Assembly (NCBI RefSeq): GCF_000758665.1
Contig: NZ_CP009285.1
Span: 3,968,001-4,032,000 of the forward strand
Length of the DNA: 64,000 nucleotides
Source: Paenibacillus borealis
Lineage (GTDB): Bacteria; Bacillota; Bacilli; Paenibacillales; Paenibacillaceae
Direction of reading: 5' to 3'
This document shows positions 8,360 through 16,152 of this stretch, one piece after another (position 1 is the first letter of the stretch; each line of letters opens with the position of its first letter). Below the pieces are notes generated by a model that saw nothing but the letters and a program-made list of their open reading frames with translations, had not been told where the DNA came from and searched no databases. Made by a program: the position numbers and the translations under genes.

Positions 8360-9523
8360 ATGGAGAAGGTACGATTTGGCATTATCGGAGTGGGCAATAT
8401 GGGACGTGCGCATGCGCACAGTCTGCTGAATGATATTAAGGGGGCTGAGCTGGCTGCCGTTTGCGACAGCAGCCCGGAAAGGCTGGACTGGGCGGAAGAG
8501 CATCTGCCGGATAACGTGCAACGGTTCCTGTCGCCGGAAGAATTGTTCAAGTCCGGAACCATTGATGCTGTGCTGATTGCCACACCGCATTATGATCATC
8601 CGCCGCTGGCGATAGAGGCACTGGGTTACGGGCTGCATGTTCTGATAGAGAAGCCCGCAGGTGTGTATACCAAAGCTGTTCAGGAGATGAACGACGCTGC
8701 TGCGAAGTCTGACCGCAAGTTCGGCATTATGTACAACCAGCGGACGAACCCGCTCTACCAGAAGCTAAGAGAACTGATCAAGTCAGGGGAGCTAGGGGAG
8801 ATCCGGCGTACGAACTGGATTATCACCAACTGGTACCGCTCTCAGAGCTACTATGACTCCGGCGGCTGGCGGGCGACATGGGGCGGAGAAGGCGGAGGTG
8901 TACTGCTTAACCAGGACCCGCATCAGCTGGATCTCTGGCAGTGGACGACGGGAATGATGCCTAAGCGGGTACGGGCTTTTTGCCACTTCGGGAAGTACCG
9001 CAACATAGAGGTTGAGGATGACGTGACTGCTTATGTGGAATACGAGAACGGCGCAACGGGGCTGTTCATCACCACTACAGGGGAGGCGCCGGGAACGAAC
9101 CGGTTCGAGATTACAGGCGACAACGGTAAAATCGTAATCGAAGACGGGAAGCTGACGTTCTTCCGTTTGCGCACACCGGAGCCGCAATTCAACGCAGAAT
9201 ATACCGGAGGATTCGGATCACCCGAGTGCTGGAAATGCGAGATTCCGGTAGCACCAGGTGACGGGGATCAGCATAAAGGCATTATGCGTAATTTCACCAA
9301 TGCCATTCTTCATGACGAGCCGCTTCTGGCGCCTGGTGAAGAGGGGATTCACGGATTGACTCTTTCCAATGCGATGTACCTGTCAGCGTGGACGGATAAC
9401 TGGGTGGACCTGCCGATCGACAGCGAGCTGTTCCACGAGAAGCTGATGGTGCAGGTGCAGAATTCTACTTTTCAAAAGACGCCCGTCAGCCAGAAAGCGC
9501 TGGATGTATCGGGAACCCACTAG
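8360..9523 (+). CDS. Gfo/Idh/MocA-family NAD(P)-dependent oxidoreductase (387 aa)
   Basis: The N-terminal Rossmann domain begins with FGIIGVGNMGRAHAHS (GxGxxG type), and the EKPAG dinucleotide/substrate motif lies near residue 97. The C-terminal alpha/beta substrate domain (from about residue 125) carries the GGGVLLNQDPHQLDLWQW signature, whose His is the usual catalytic base. Family members oxidise or reduce sugar hydroxyls such as inositol, glucose-fructose and 3-keto-glycosides. It is the first gene of a four-gene operon divergent from an AraC regulator. The substrate cannot be read from the sequence. Confidence 0.88.
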   Translation: MEKVRFGIIGVGNMGRAHAHSLLNDIKGAELAAVCDSSPERLDWAEEHLPDNVQRFLSPEELFKSGTIDAVLIATPHYDHPPLAIEALGYGLHVLIEKPAGVYTKAVQEMNDAAAKSDRKFGIMYNQRTNPLYQKLRELIKSGELGEIRRTNWIITNWYRSQSYYDSGGWRATWGGEGGGVLLNQDPHQLDLWQWTTGMMPKRVRAFCHFGKYRNIEVEDDVTAYVEYENGATGLFITTTGEAPGTNRFEITGDNGKIVIEDGKLTFFRLRTPEPQFNAEYTGGFGSPECWKCEIPVAPGDGDQHKGIMRNFTNAILHDEPLLAPGEEGIHGLTLSNAMYLSAWTDNWVDLPIDSELFHEKLMVQVQNSTFQKTPVSQKALDVSGTH

Positions 9524-9584
9524 CATCGCTCTTTAATCTGCACGTATAGCATTATCTAACCAATTCAAACTAATCTGGGAGTGG

Positions 9585-10370
9585 ATGAATGAAATGGAAC
9601 GTTCAACAATTGCTGCACAGATGTATACCCTACGCGAATTTACCAAGACTCCGGAAGCGTTAAGAGAAAGTCTGCGGAAGGTGAGCGAAATCGGCTACCA
9701 GGCAGTACAAATCTCGGGGATTGGCCCGATGGACCCTAAGCTGGTGAAGGAGTATGCGGATGAATACGGTTTGAAAATTTGTGCTACACATGTTTCCTGG
9801 GACCGGCTGGTGAATGATCTGGATGCGCTCGCTGCTGAACATAAGCTGTGGAACTGCAAGTACATCGGCCTTGGCGGACTGCCGGGCGAATATCAGACCA
9901 GCCAGGAAGGCTACCGTACCTTTGCCAAGCTGGCCTCCGGTATTGCGCGTACCCTGAAGGAGCAGCATGGCCTGCAATTTGTCTATCACAATCATGATTT
10001 TGAATTTGAACGTTTTGAAGATATGACCGGTATGGAAATCCTGCTGCAGGAAAGTGATCCCGAGGTGTTTGGCTTTGAGCTGGATCTGTACTGGGTTCAG
10101 GCAGGCGGCGGCGATCCTGTAGAGTGGATTCATAAAGTGGAAGGCAGAATGCAGGCCGTGCATTTCAAAGATATGACGGTTCTGTCGCGTAAACCGGTAT
10201 TCGCCGAAATCGGCCAGGGGAATATGAATTACGGAGCAATTATCGAAGCCTGCCGCAAGACTGGAGTGGAGTGGCATATCGTGGAGCAGGATGTGTGCCA
10301 GCGTGATCCGTTTGAGAGCCTCGAGATCAGTCTGAACTATCTGCACACCAAGCTGGAGGATGAGGCATGA
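9585..10370 (+). CDS. Sugar phosphate isomerase/epimerase (AP-endonuclease-2 fold TIM barrel)
   Basis: A 261-aa xylose-isomerase-like TIM barrel. It has AAQMYTLREF at strand 1, FVYHNHDFEFE (metal-ligand region) and FELDLYWVQAGG, ending with HIVEQD as in IolE/YcjR-type enzymes, which bind a divalent metal and shift a keto group or epimerise a keto-sugar. Starts at 9585 or 9594 are both possible: GGGAGTGG (9577-9584) is very close to the first and better spaced for the second. Its stop overlaps the next gene's start (ATGA at 10367), showing translational coupling. The context suggests processing of a keto-sugar made by the flanking dehydrogenases. Confidence 0.85.
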   Translation: MNEMERSTIAAQMYTLREFTKTPEALRESLRKVSEIGYQAVQISGIGPMDPKLVKEYADEYGLKICATHVSWDRLVNDLDALAAEHKLWNCKYIGLGGLPGEYQTSQEGYRTFAKLASGIARTLKEQHGLQFVYHNHDFEFERFEDMTGMEILLQESDPEVFGFELDLYWVQAGGGDPVEWIHKVEGRMQAVHFKDMTVLSRKPVFAEIGQGNMNYGAIIEACRKTGVEWHIVEQDVCQRDPFESLEISLNYLHTKLEDEA

Positions 10371-11455
10371 GCCGCAAGGATGGAATGATGTATGCACCGG
10401 TACATGAAGCCAAGCCTGTGGTGGGGCCGGGTGAATTCGTAATTGCCGCACTAGCGCTGGACCATGGGCATATTTACGGGATGTGCAACGGGCTTGTGGA
10501 AGCAGGAGCCCAGCTGAAATGGGTATACGATCCTGACCCGGAGAAGGTAAAAGTGTTCCTGAACACATACCCCGGCGTCCGGGCCGCACGTTCGGCTGAA
10601 GAGATTCTTGAAGATCCTGAAGTCCGGCTCGTAGCGGCAGCGGCTATTCCTTCAGAACGGGGACCGCTGGGTCTGCGCGTCATGGCACACGGGAAGGATT
10701 ATTTCACGGACAAAACACCGTTCACCTCGCTGGATCAGCTGGCAGCAGCACGGATTCAGGCGGAACAGACGAAGCAGAAATACATGACCTATTTCAGTGA
10801 AAGACTGCATGTGGAGAGCGCAGTGTATGCCGGCCAGCTGGTGCAAAAGGGTGCAATCGGCCGTGTACTCCAGGTAATTGGAATGGGACCACACCGGTTA
10901 AATGCTCCGAGCCGGCCGGACTGGTTCTTCCAGCGCGATAAATACGGCGGCATTCTCTGCGATATTGGCAGCCATCAGATTGAACAATTCCTCTTCTACG
11001 CCGGCTGCCGCGATGCCAAGATATTGCACAGCAAGGTAGCCAACTATAACAATACGGCATACCCGGAGCTGGAGGATTTCGGTGATGCCACGCTGGTTGG
11101 CGATAACGGGGCGACCCAATATTTCCGCGTGGACTGGTTCACTCCGGAAGGATTAGGGACCTGGGGCGATGGCCGGACGATTATTATGGGCACCGAAGGA
11201 TATATCGAACTGCGCAAATACAGCGATATTGGCCGCTCCAGCACGCCTGACCATGTCTACTATGTGGATCGTGAGGGGGAACATTATGAGCATGTGGCCG
11301 GCCGGATCGGCTTCCCGTTCTTCGGTGAGCTGATCATGGACTGCCTGCAGCGTACAGAAAATGCCATGACCCAGGAGCATGCCTTTAAAGCGGCCGAACT
11401 ATGCCTGGAGGCGCAGCGTCAAGCGCTCAATCTGACCCCGGATACTCTCAAATAG
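10367..11455 (+). CDS. Gfo/Idh/MocA-family oxidoreductase, second of three (362 aa)
   Basis: It starts at an ATGA overlap with the upstream epimerase gene. It departs from the usual layout. About 25 residues precede the first strand, and the expected GxGxxG is replaced by ALALDHGHIYGMCNGLVEAG, a variant nucleotide-binding loop seen in part of this family. TDKTPF stands where EKP normally lies, and DIGSHQIEQFLFYAG holds the catalytic-type His. The divergent loop suggests a specialised cofactor or substrate mode. Product class is firm, reaction unknown. Confidence 0.8.
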   Translation: MSRKDGMMYAPVHEAKPVVGPGEFVIAALALDHGHIYGMCNGLVEAGAQLKWVYDPDPEKVKVFLNTYPGVRAARSAEEILEDPEVRLVAAAAIPSERGPLGLRVMAHGKDYFTDKTPFTSLDQLAAARIQAEQTKQKYMTYFSERLHVESAVYAGQLVQKGAIGRVLQVIGMGPHRLNAPSRPDWFFQRDKYGGILCDIGSHQIEQFLFYAGCRDAKILHSKVANYNNTAYPELEDFGDATLVGDNGATQYFRVDWFTPEGLGTWGDGRTIIMGTEGYIELRKYSDIGRSSTPDHVYYVDREGEHYEHVAGRIGFPFFGELIMDCLQRTENAMTQEHAFKAAELCLEAQRQALNLTPDTLK

Positions 11456-11493
11456 TTGCATCACAGCTATCAGAAGAACGGAAGGTGTATAAG

Positions 11494-12519
11494 ATGAATC
11501 CAATTGGAGCAGCGATTATCGGCTGCGGTGCGATTGCTCCGCTGCATGCCAGGGCCATTGCTTCTATAGATGATGCGCGGCTGCTGGCCGTGGTGGACAG
11601 TGATCCCGTTCAGGCGGCACAATCTGCTCAAAATTATGGGTGCGAAGCTTTGACGGATTATAAGGAGCTTCTGGAGCGGGCGGATATCGGTATTGTCCAT
11701 TTGTGCACGCCTCATCATCTGCATGCCGGGATGGCGGTGGAACTGCTGAAGGCCGGCAAACATGTGTTAACCGAGAAGCCGGTGGCGCTGGATGTACCTT
11801 CGGCCCGGTTAATGCAGGCAGCTGCGGATCAAGCGGCGGGACAGCTCGGCGTAGTCTTCCAGAACCGCTACAATGACCCTTCGGTACGGATCAAGGAAAT
11901 GATAGATTCCGGTGATCTGGGAGCCCTCATTTGTATGAAAGGGGTGGTTACCTGGACCCGGAGCGACGATTATTACAAGAATAGCAGCTGGAGAGGACGC
12001 TGGGCCACTGAAGGCGGAGGTGTGCTGATTAACCAGACTATTCATACCCTCGATCTGCTGCAATGGTTCGGCGGAGAAATCTCTTTCGTGAAGGGCAGTG
12101 TGACGACCGATGTGCTGAATGAAGTCATTGAAGTGGAGGACAGTGCACATGCCTGCATCAGCTTCAAGAATAATGTGCGCGGACTCTTCTACGGTACCAA
12201 TGCTTATGTAGTGAATTCTCCGGTTGAGCTGGAGTTGGTCTTCGAGCAGGGAACGCTGCTGCAGCGCCGGGATAGCCTCTATCTCTGGAAGGATGGCCAG
12301 GAAACGCTGCTCAGTGAACCGGCAACCGGCAGCACCGGAGGTAAATCGTATTGGGGCACCGGACATTCCCGGTTAATTCATGATTTCTATGCCCACATCT
12401 GTGACGGCCGTAAGTTCTGGATTGACGCTGCAGAGGGCATTAAGGCGCTGGAGCTGATCGAAGGAATCTACAAGTCCTCGGCGGGCAGAACTGGGCTGAC
12501 GGCAGGACAGTATGTGTAG
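11494..12519 (+). CDS. Gfo/Idh/MocA-family oxidoreductase, third of three (341 aa)
   Basis: A canonical family member: AAIIGCGAIAPLHARAI near the N-terminus (Rossmann GxGxxx), LTEKPVALD near residue 95, and GGGVLINQTIHTLDLLQWF carrying the probable catalytic His. The frame is open back to 11401, but ATG at 11494 with GAAGGTG upstream gives the standard N-terminus right before the Rossmann strand. It is the last gene of the operon and is followed by a strong terminator. It resembles the first gene of the operon more than the second, consistent with paired oxidation and re-reduction of a sugar. Confidence 0.86.
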   Translation: MNPIGAAIIGCGAIAPLHARAIASIDDARLLAVVDSDPVQAAQSAQNYGCEALTDYKELLERADIGIVHLCTPHHLHAGMAVELLKAGKHVLTEKPVALDVPSARLMQAAADQAAGQLGVVFQNRYNDPSVRIKEMIDSGDLGALICMKGVVTWTRSDDYYKNSSWRGRWATEGGGVLINQTIHTLDLLQWFGGEISFVKGSVTTDVLNEVIEVEDSAHACISFKNNVRGLFYGTNAYVVNSPVELELVFEQGTLLQRRDSLYLWKDGQETLLSEPATGSTGGKSYWGTGHSRLIHDFYAHICDGRKFWIDAAEGIKALELIEGIYKSSAGRTGLTAGQYV

Positions 12520-12567
12520 AATGAACGGAATATGATATTAAGTAGTGCACTCATGATATACAAAGAG

Positions 12568-12596
12568 AAAGGATCACGTGCTGTGATCCTTTTTTG
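12568..12596 (+). terminator. Rho-independent terminator of the oxidoreductase operon
   Basis: AAAGGATCAC (12568-12577) pairs with GTGATCCTTT (12583-12592), followed by T residues. Confidence 0.9.
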
Positions 12597-12635
12597 GCGT
12601 GCTGCAACGTGAATACAAGGCAGGTAACCACAAGA

Positions 12636-12682
12636 TTGACAAATTATAATCTGCATGTGATAATTACCTGACGATCGTCAGG
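12636..12682 (+). promoter_or_regulatory. SigA-type promoter with TetR operator overlapping the start site
   Basis: TTGACA (12636-12641), a 17-nt spacer and GATAAT (12659-12664) form a near-consensus promoter. The perfect 16-bp palindrome CCTGACGATCGTCAGG (12667-12682) follows immediately, covering the expected transcription start and touching the RBS. This layout fits autorepression by the TetR protein encoded just downstream. Confidence 0.75.
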
Positions 12683-12694
12683 GAGGCTTGAGAG

Positions 12695-13276
12695 ATGACT
12701 GCTAACGCGATTCTGCAGGCTGCATGTGCACAATTTGCCGGAAAGGGCTTTGAAGGAGCTTCGTTGGCCGGGATTGCCCAGGAGGTAGGGATTAAGAAGC
12801 AATCCATTGCCACCTATTTTCCCAAAAAAGAGGATTTGTTCATGGCCGCATTTCACGAAATGGCCCGGCATTATTACGAGTTTCTTGAACAGCTATACGG
12901 GGAACTTATTGTTGCTCCGGTGGAGACGAAGCTGCGCGAGATTGTGCATAAGAACTACTATTACAGAGTGGATCACCCCGTGCTGACTGCTTTCTACAAA
13001 ATGGCTGTGCAATTTCCGCCTCCGTTCTTCCAAGACTTGCTGGAGGAGCAGATTGCGGTGATGGAGCAGCGTTCCGCTGTTTTGTACAAGGCGATTTTTG
13101 AGGAGGGTATGAGCACGGGAGTCATACGGCAGCAGCAGACAGACAGCCTGCTCTCGGCTTATTATTGTTTGCTGGACGGGATCGCCATGCAGATGTTTTT
13201 TTATAAGCAGGAGGAATTTGAACAGCGCCTGGAGGATATCTGGGGGATTTTCTGGGCGGGCATTAAGCAATCCTAA
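12695..13276 (+). CDS. TetR-family transcriptional regulator
   Basis: A 193-aa regulator with the TetR HTH at residues about 5-50 (ILQAACAQFAGKGFEGASL followed by VGIKKQSIATYFPKKEDLF) and an all-helical ligand/dimer domain. GGAGG at 12682-12686 fixes the start. The palindrome in its own promoter argues for autorepression. The only co-directional neighbour within reach is the GNAT gene 22 bp downstream, so that enzyme may be its controlled function. The ligand is unknown. Confidence 0.9.
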   Translation: MTANAILQAACAQFAGKGFEGASLAGIAQEVGIKKQSIATYFPKKEDLFMAAFHEMARHYYEFLEQLYGELIVAPVETKLREIVHKNYYYRVDHPVLTAFYKMAVQFPPPFFQDLLEEQIAVMEQRSAVLYKAIFEEGMSTGVIRQQQTDSLLSAYYCLLDGIAMQMFFYKQEEFEQRLEDIWGIFWAGIKQS

Positions 13277-13298
13277 CTGGAGAGAGAGGCAGAATGAT

Positions 13299-13733
13299 AT
13301 GTATGTAGATAAGGTTACGAATGAAGCAGGATTACAAGAGGCCTTCCGGATCAGACGGGAAGTGTTTGTAGAGGAGCAGGGCGTACCGCTGGCTGATGAG
13401 TTTGATCAATATGAGAGTCAGGCTGAGCATATCTTGGTGTTTCACGAGGATGAGAAGGCTGCCGTAGGGACAGCCAGACTGAGAGCTGTGGACGGATGGG
13501 CCAAGCTGGAGCGGATCTGTCTGCTGGCCCCATACCGCCGAAGCGGGCTAGGATCCGTAATTATCAGCACACTGGAGAGTATAGCTGCTGAGCAGGGACT
13601 CCGGCAAGCCAAGCTGCATGGACAGAAGCAGGCCGAAGGCTTTTACCAGAAGCTGGGGTATGAGACTTCCTCACCTGTCTTTATGGAAGATGGAATCCCC
13701 CACGTCATTATGGTCAAGAGCTTGCAGGTCTAA
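13299..13733 (+). CDS. YjcF-like GNAT N-acetyltransferase
   Basis: A 144-aa single-domain GNAT. The acetyl-CoA P-loop region is LERICLLAPYRRSGLGSVII, and the C-terminal FYQKLGYE strand is typical. REVFVEEQGVPLADEFD near the N-terminus matches the YjcF/ElaA-like branch. ATG at 13299 is chosen over longer frames because AGAGAGAGGCAG precedes it and the fold begins there. It probably shares the TetR transcript (22-bp gap). The acetyl acceptor is unknown. Confidence 0.85.
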   Translation: MYVDKVTNEAGLQEAFRIRREVFVEEQGVPLADEFDQYESQAEHILVFHEDEKAAVGTARLRAVDGWAKLERICLLAPYRRSGLGSVIISTLESIAAEQGLRQAKLHGQKQAEGFYQKLGYETSSPVFMEDGIPHVIMVKSLQV

Positions 13734-13827
13734 ATCCTCAAATTGACTTTATGACCAGTAGGCCTTATCTTCAATACATGTGCTAATTATGATCTGCAGA
13801 TAAGAGACAGGGAGAGGGATTAAGCTT

Positions 13828-14340
13828 ATGGAACAGGCAATGTTTGCCGGAGGCTGCTTCTGGTGCATGGTTACACCGTTTGAAGAGCTTCCCGGAATTC
13901 AGGGAATCGTATCGGGGTACGCCGGAGGCACGGTAGAGAATCCTACATACGAACAGGTCAAGACAGGGACAACCGGTCACTATGAGGTGGTGCAGATTAC
14001 GTTTGATCCGGCACTTTTCCCCTACGAGAGACTGCTGGAGCTGTTCTGGCCGCAGATTGATCCGACGGATGACGGCGGACAGTTTCAGGATCGCGGAACA
14101 CAGTACCGGACAGCGGTATTCTACTATAATGAAGAGCAGCGGCTGGCGGCTCTGGCTTCCCGGGAGCAAGTGGCGGCCAGCGGCAGATTTGAGCTTCCTG
14201 TGGTGACGGAGATTCTGCCTGCACCTCATTTTTATCCGGCTGAGGACTATCATCAGGACTATCACAAGAAGAATCCGAAGCACTATAAAGAGGACCGTGA
14301 GCAATCCGGACGGGATACATTTATTTCGCAGCACTGGTAA
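13828..14340 (+). CDS. msrA: Peptide methionine-S-sulfoxide reductase MsrA
   Basis: Reduces the S-epimer of methionine sulfoxide in proteins. The signature GGCFWC places the nucleophilic Cys at residue 10. GYAGG, the GHYEVVQITFDP strand and the FYPAEDYHQDYHKKNP segment are all family-typical. At 170 aa it has normal MsrA length without a fused MsrB. GGGAGAGGG upstream serves as RBS. It has its own terminator, so it is probably monocistronic; cytosolic. Confidence 0.95.
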   Translation: MEQAMFAGGCFWCMVTPFEELPGIQGIVSGYAGGTVENPTYEQVKTGTTGHYEVVQITFDPALFPYERLLELFWPQIDPTDDGGQFQDRGTQYRTAVFYYNEEQRLAALASREQVAASGRFELPVVTEILPAPHFYPAEDYHQDYHKKNPKHYKEDREQSGRDTFISQHW

Positions 14341-14365
14341 AAGCGGATAATGAAATTTAGTTTAG

Positions 14366-14407
14366 AAAAGCCTTTAATCACCTGGCATCTGGGGATTGAG
14401 GGCTTTT
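14366..14407 (+). terminator. Rho-independent terminator of msrA
   Basis: A 14-bp stem with G-U pairs is formed by AAAAGCCTTTAATC (14366-14379) and GATTGAGGGCTTTT, followed by T. Confidence 0.85.
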
Positions 14408-14529
14408 TGCTATTTTTGCAGCGCTCTAGAGGTGAAACGGAAGAAATTAAGTCATAAAACCAAAAAATGGGAACCTAAAACCGAAATTTCGAGCCTACTA
14501 AATGAAGATTTGCCCTACTATAATCATAT

Positions 14530-14544
14530 TTGTAAACGCATACA
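14530..14544 (+). promoter_or_regulatory. cre-like site (CcpA catabolite repression) upstream of the GH64 gene
   Basis: TTGTAAACGCATACA matches the relaxed cre consensus WTGNAANCGNWNNCW at every defined position. It lies about 140 bp before a secreted beta-glucanase gene, a typical CcpA target. The rest of the 14408-14683 gap holds AT-rich sequence with a short imperfect direct repeat (AAAACC units near 14456 and 14477) and no gene. Confidence 0.55.
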
Positions 14545-14683
14545 TTCATACAGGATTCTGGCTTAATCCGGGGAATGGAGGAGGGTGGAGGCTTTCTGAA
14601 ATGCTGAATTATCTGTCTGTAGCTTCCGGTTGCCAAAGGTAATGATTACAGCAATGCCACTATAATTCAGGAGGAATAATACG

Positions 14684-16042
14684 ATGCCTAAAAAATGGCT
14701 AATGTCCATGCTTGCGTTCGTGCTTCTGCTCTCTTGCCTGCCTTTCTTTGGTTCCAAAGCAGCCGCCGCTGATTATACGCAGGGAGTAGATTTGTCAGGA
14801 ACTACTGCGACAATCTGGTTCAAATCTACGGTAAGCACCAGTTGGGTCGACGTACATTACAAGGTCAATTCCGGAACGCAGCTGAACTACCGTACAACCT
14901 ACAACAGCAGCAAAGCCCGCTATGAGCAGGTGGTCACAGGCGTTGCAAGCGGAACTGTTCTCACCTATTTCTTCACGTACAACAACGGAACGCCGGCATA
15001 TGATACCGGTTGGTTTACTTATACTGCCGGAACGGCGCCGACTACCCCGCCTGGGGGTTCCTCTGCTTCGATCTATTCCATAGCCGCGTCTTCCATTCCC
15101 ACCCCGCCGGGAGGTTCAGTGTCGGTGAAGGTCATGAACGGAACGGGCGGGGCCTATCCGGACAACCAGATATATTGGGGAGTCATCGGCATCAATCCGG
15201 CCAACGGCAAATGGAGTTATCTGGATCTGAGCGGCAATCTGCTGCCAATCTCTAATGCGCTGAATGATGCCTCCGGCCATCTGACCAAAAACGGCGTGAA
15301 TTACGCGAATATCTACCATACCGTAAGTCAGGCTTCCTGGGTAACGATGCCCAAAATCACCTCCGGCCGCATGTTCCTCAGCGTAGGCACGCCGCTGTAC
15401 ATCAAGACTTATGATGACGGCTTTGCCGGACCGGATATTGATAATCCTACTGACCCTAACCGTAATCTCTATTTCGATTTCGTTGAATTCACAGTGGATG
15501 CTACAGGCTATCACGGCAACACGACACGCGTAGATGCCTTCGGCTTCCCGATCCAGCACCGGCTGGTAGGCTTGTCGGGCGGCTATGATAAGACCGTAGG
15601 CGAGCTGGAATCGGAGACACGCGCCGGAATCTTCAGTAAATATCAGAATGAAGTGCCGTCCGCCTTCAAATCACTTGCTACGGATCAGGCGCCTTACCGG
15701 ATTATCGCTCCTGTCCATGGATCGTTTAAAGCAGGCGGGGCCAATAGCAATTATTTCGCAGGTTATTCCAGCTACAGCACCCAGGATATTCTCCGCAATG
15801 ACGGCTCGCTTATTGATGCAGCCACCAGCGCTGCCATTAACCGCCATGTCTACACCTCCGGCAACTGGAACAATGTCGCGGACTATTACAAAGCGGCTCC
15901 AGCCAACTATTACGCGAAATTCTGGCATGACCACAGCATCAGCGGACTGGCTTACGGCTTCCCTTATGATGATGTCAACGGCCAGGCCGCTTATCTTGAA
16001 GTCGGCGATCCTAAGGGCCTGATTATCCGCGTGGCCTGGTAA
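14684..16042 (+). CDS. Secreted GH64 beta-1,3-glucanase with N-terminal CBM56
   Basis: Predicted laminaripentaose-type endo-beta-1,3-glucanase acting on fungal or plant beta-glucan. A signal peptide (MPKKW, hydrophobic core, AAAA near residue 28) directs secretion. Residues about 30-115 form a CBM56-like beta-glucan-binding module (ending DTGWFTYTAG). A short Thr/Pro/Gly linker follows, and residues about 130-452 form the thaumatin-like GH64 domain, with SGRMFLSVGTPLYIK and the acidic FDFVEFTVD stretch likely housing catalytic acids. RBS CAGGAGG. A cre-like site upstream suggests glucose repression. The inverted domain order relative to C-terminal CBMs is normal for Paenibacillus enzymes. Confidence 0.9.
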   Translation: MPKKWLMSMLAFVLLLSCLPFFGSKAAAADYTQGVDLSGTTATIWFKSTVSTSWVDVHYKVNSGTQLNYRTTYNSSKARYEQVVTGVASGTVLTYFFTYNNGTPAYDTGWFTYTAGTAPTTPPGGSSASIYSIAASSIPTPPGGSVSVKVMNGTGGAYPDNQIYWGVIGINPANGKWSYLDLSGNLLPISNALNDASGHLTKNGVNYANIYHTVSQASWVTMPKITSGRMFLSVGTPLYIKTYDDGFAGPDIDNPTDPNRNLYFDFVEFTVDATGYHGNTTRVDAFGFPIQHRLVGLSGGYDKTVGELESETRAGIFSKYQNEVPSAFKSLATDQAPYRIIAPVHGSFKAGGANSNYFAGYSSYSTQDILRNDGSLIDAATSAAINRHVYTSGNWNNVADYYKAAPANYYAKFWHDHSISGLAYGFPYDDVNGQAAYLEVGDPKGLIIRVAW

Positions 16043-16081
16043 TAATACCGCTTGATGTTTGAACGAGCTGGCGATTAGACT

Positions 16082-16115
16082 ACAGCCCGGGCAGGGTGAA
16101 TCCTGTCCGGGCTGT
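16082..16115. terminator. Bidirectional terminator-like hairpin between convergent genes
   Basis: ACAGCCCGGGCAGG (16082-16095) pairs almost perfectly with CCTGTCCGGGCTGT (16102-16115). T-tails are weak on both sides. Confidence 0.6.
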
Positions 16116-16152
16116 TGGTTCAAAGCGTGATTATCGTGTGATTCCGCCGTTA

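Noticed and set aside
9660..10589. 309-aa open frame antisense to the epimerase and dehydrogenase genes
   Set aside because: It mirrors two strong family members on the plus strand and has no domain or RBS of its own.
11401..11493. Upstream start of the third Gfo/Idh/MocA gene inside the second
   Set aside because: The Rossmann strand begins right after ATG 11494, which has its own RBS.
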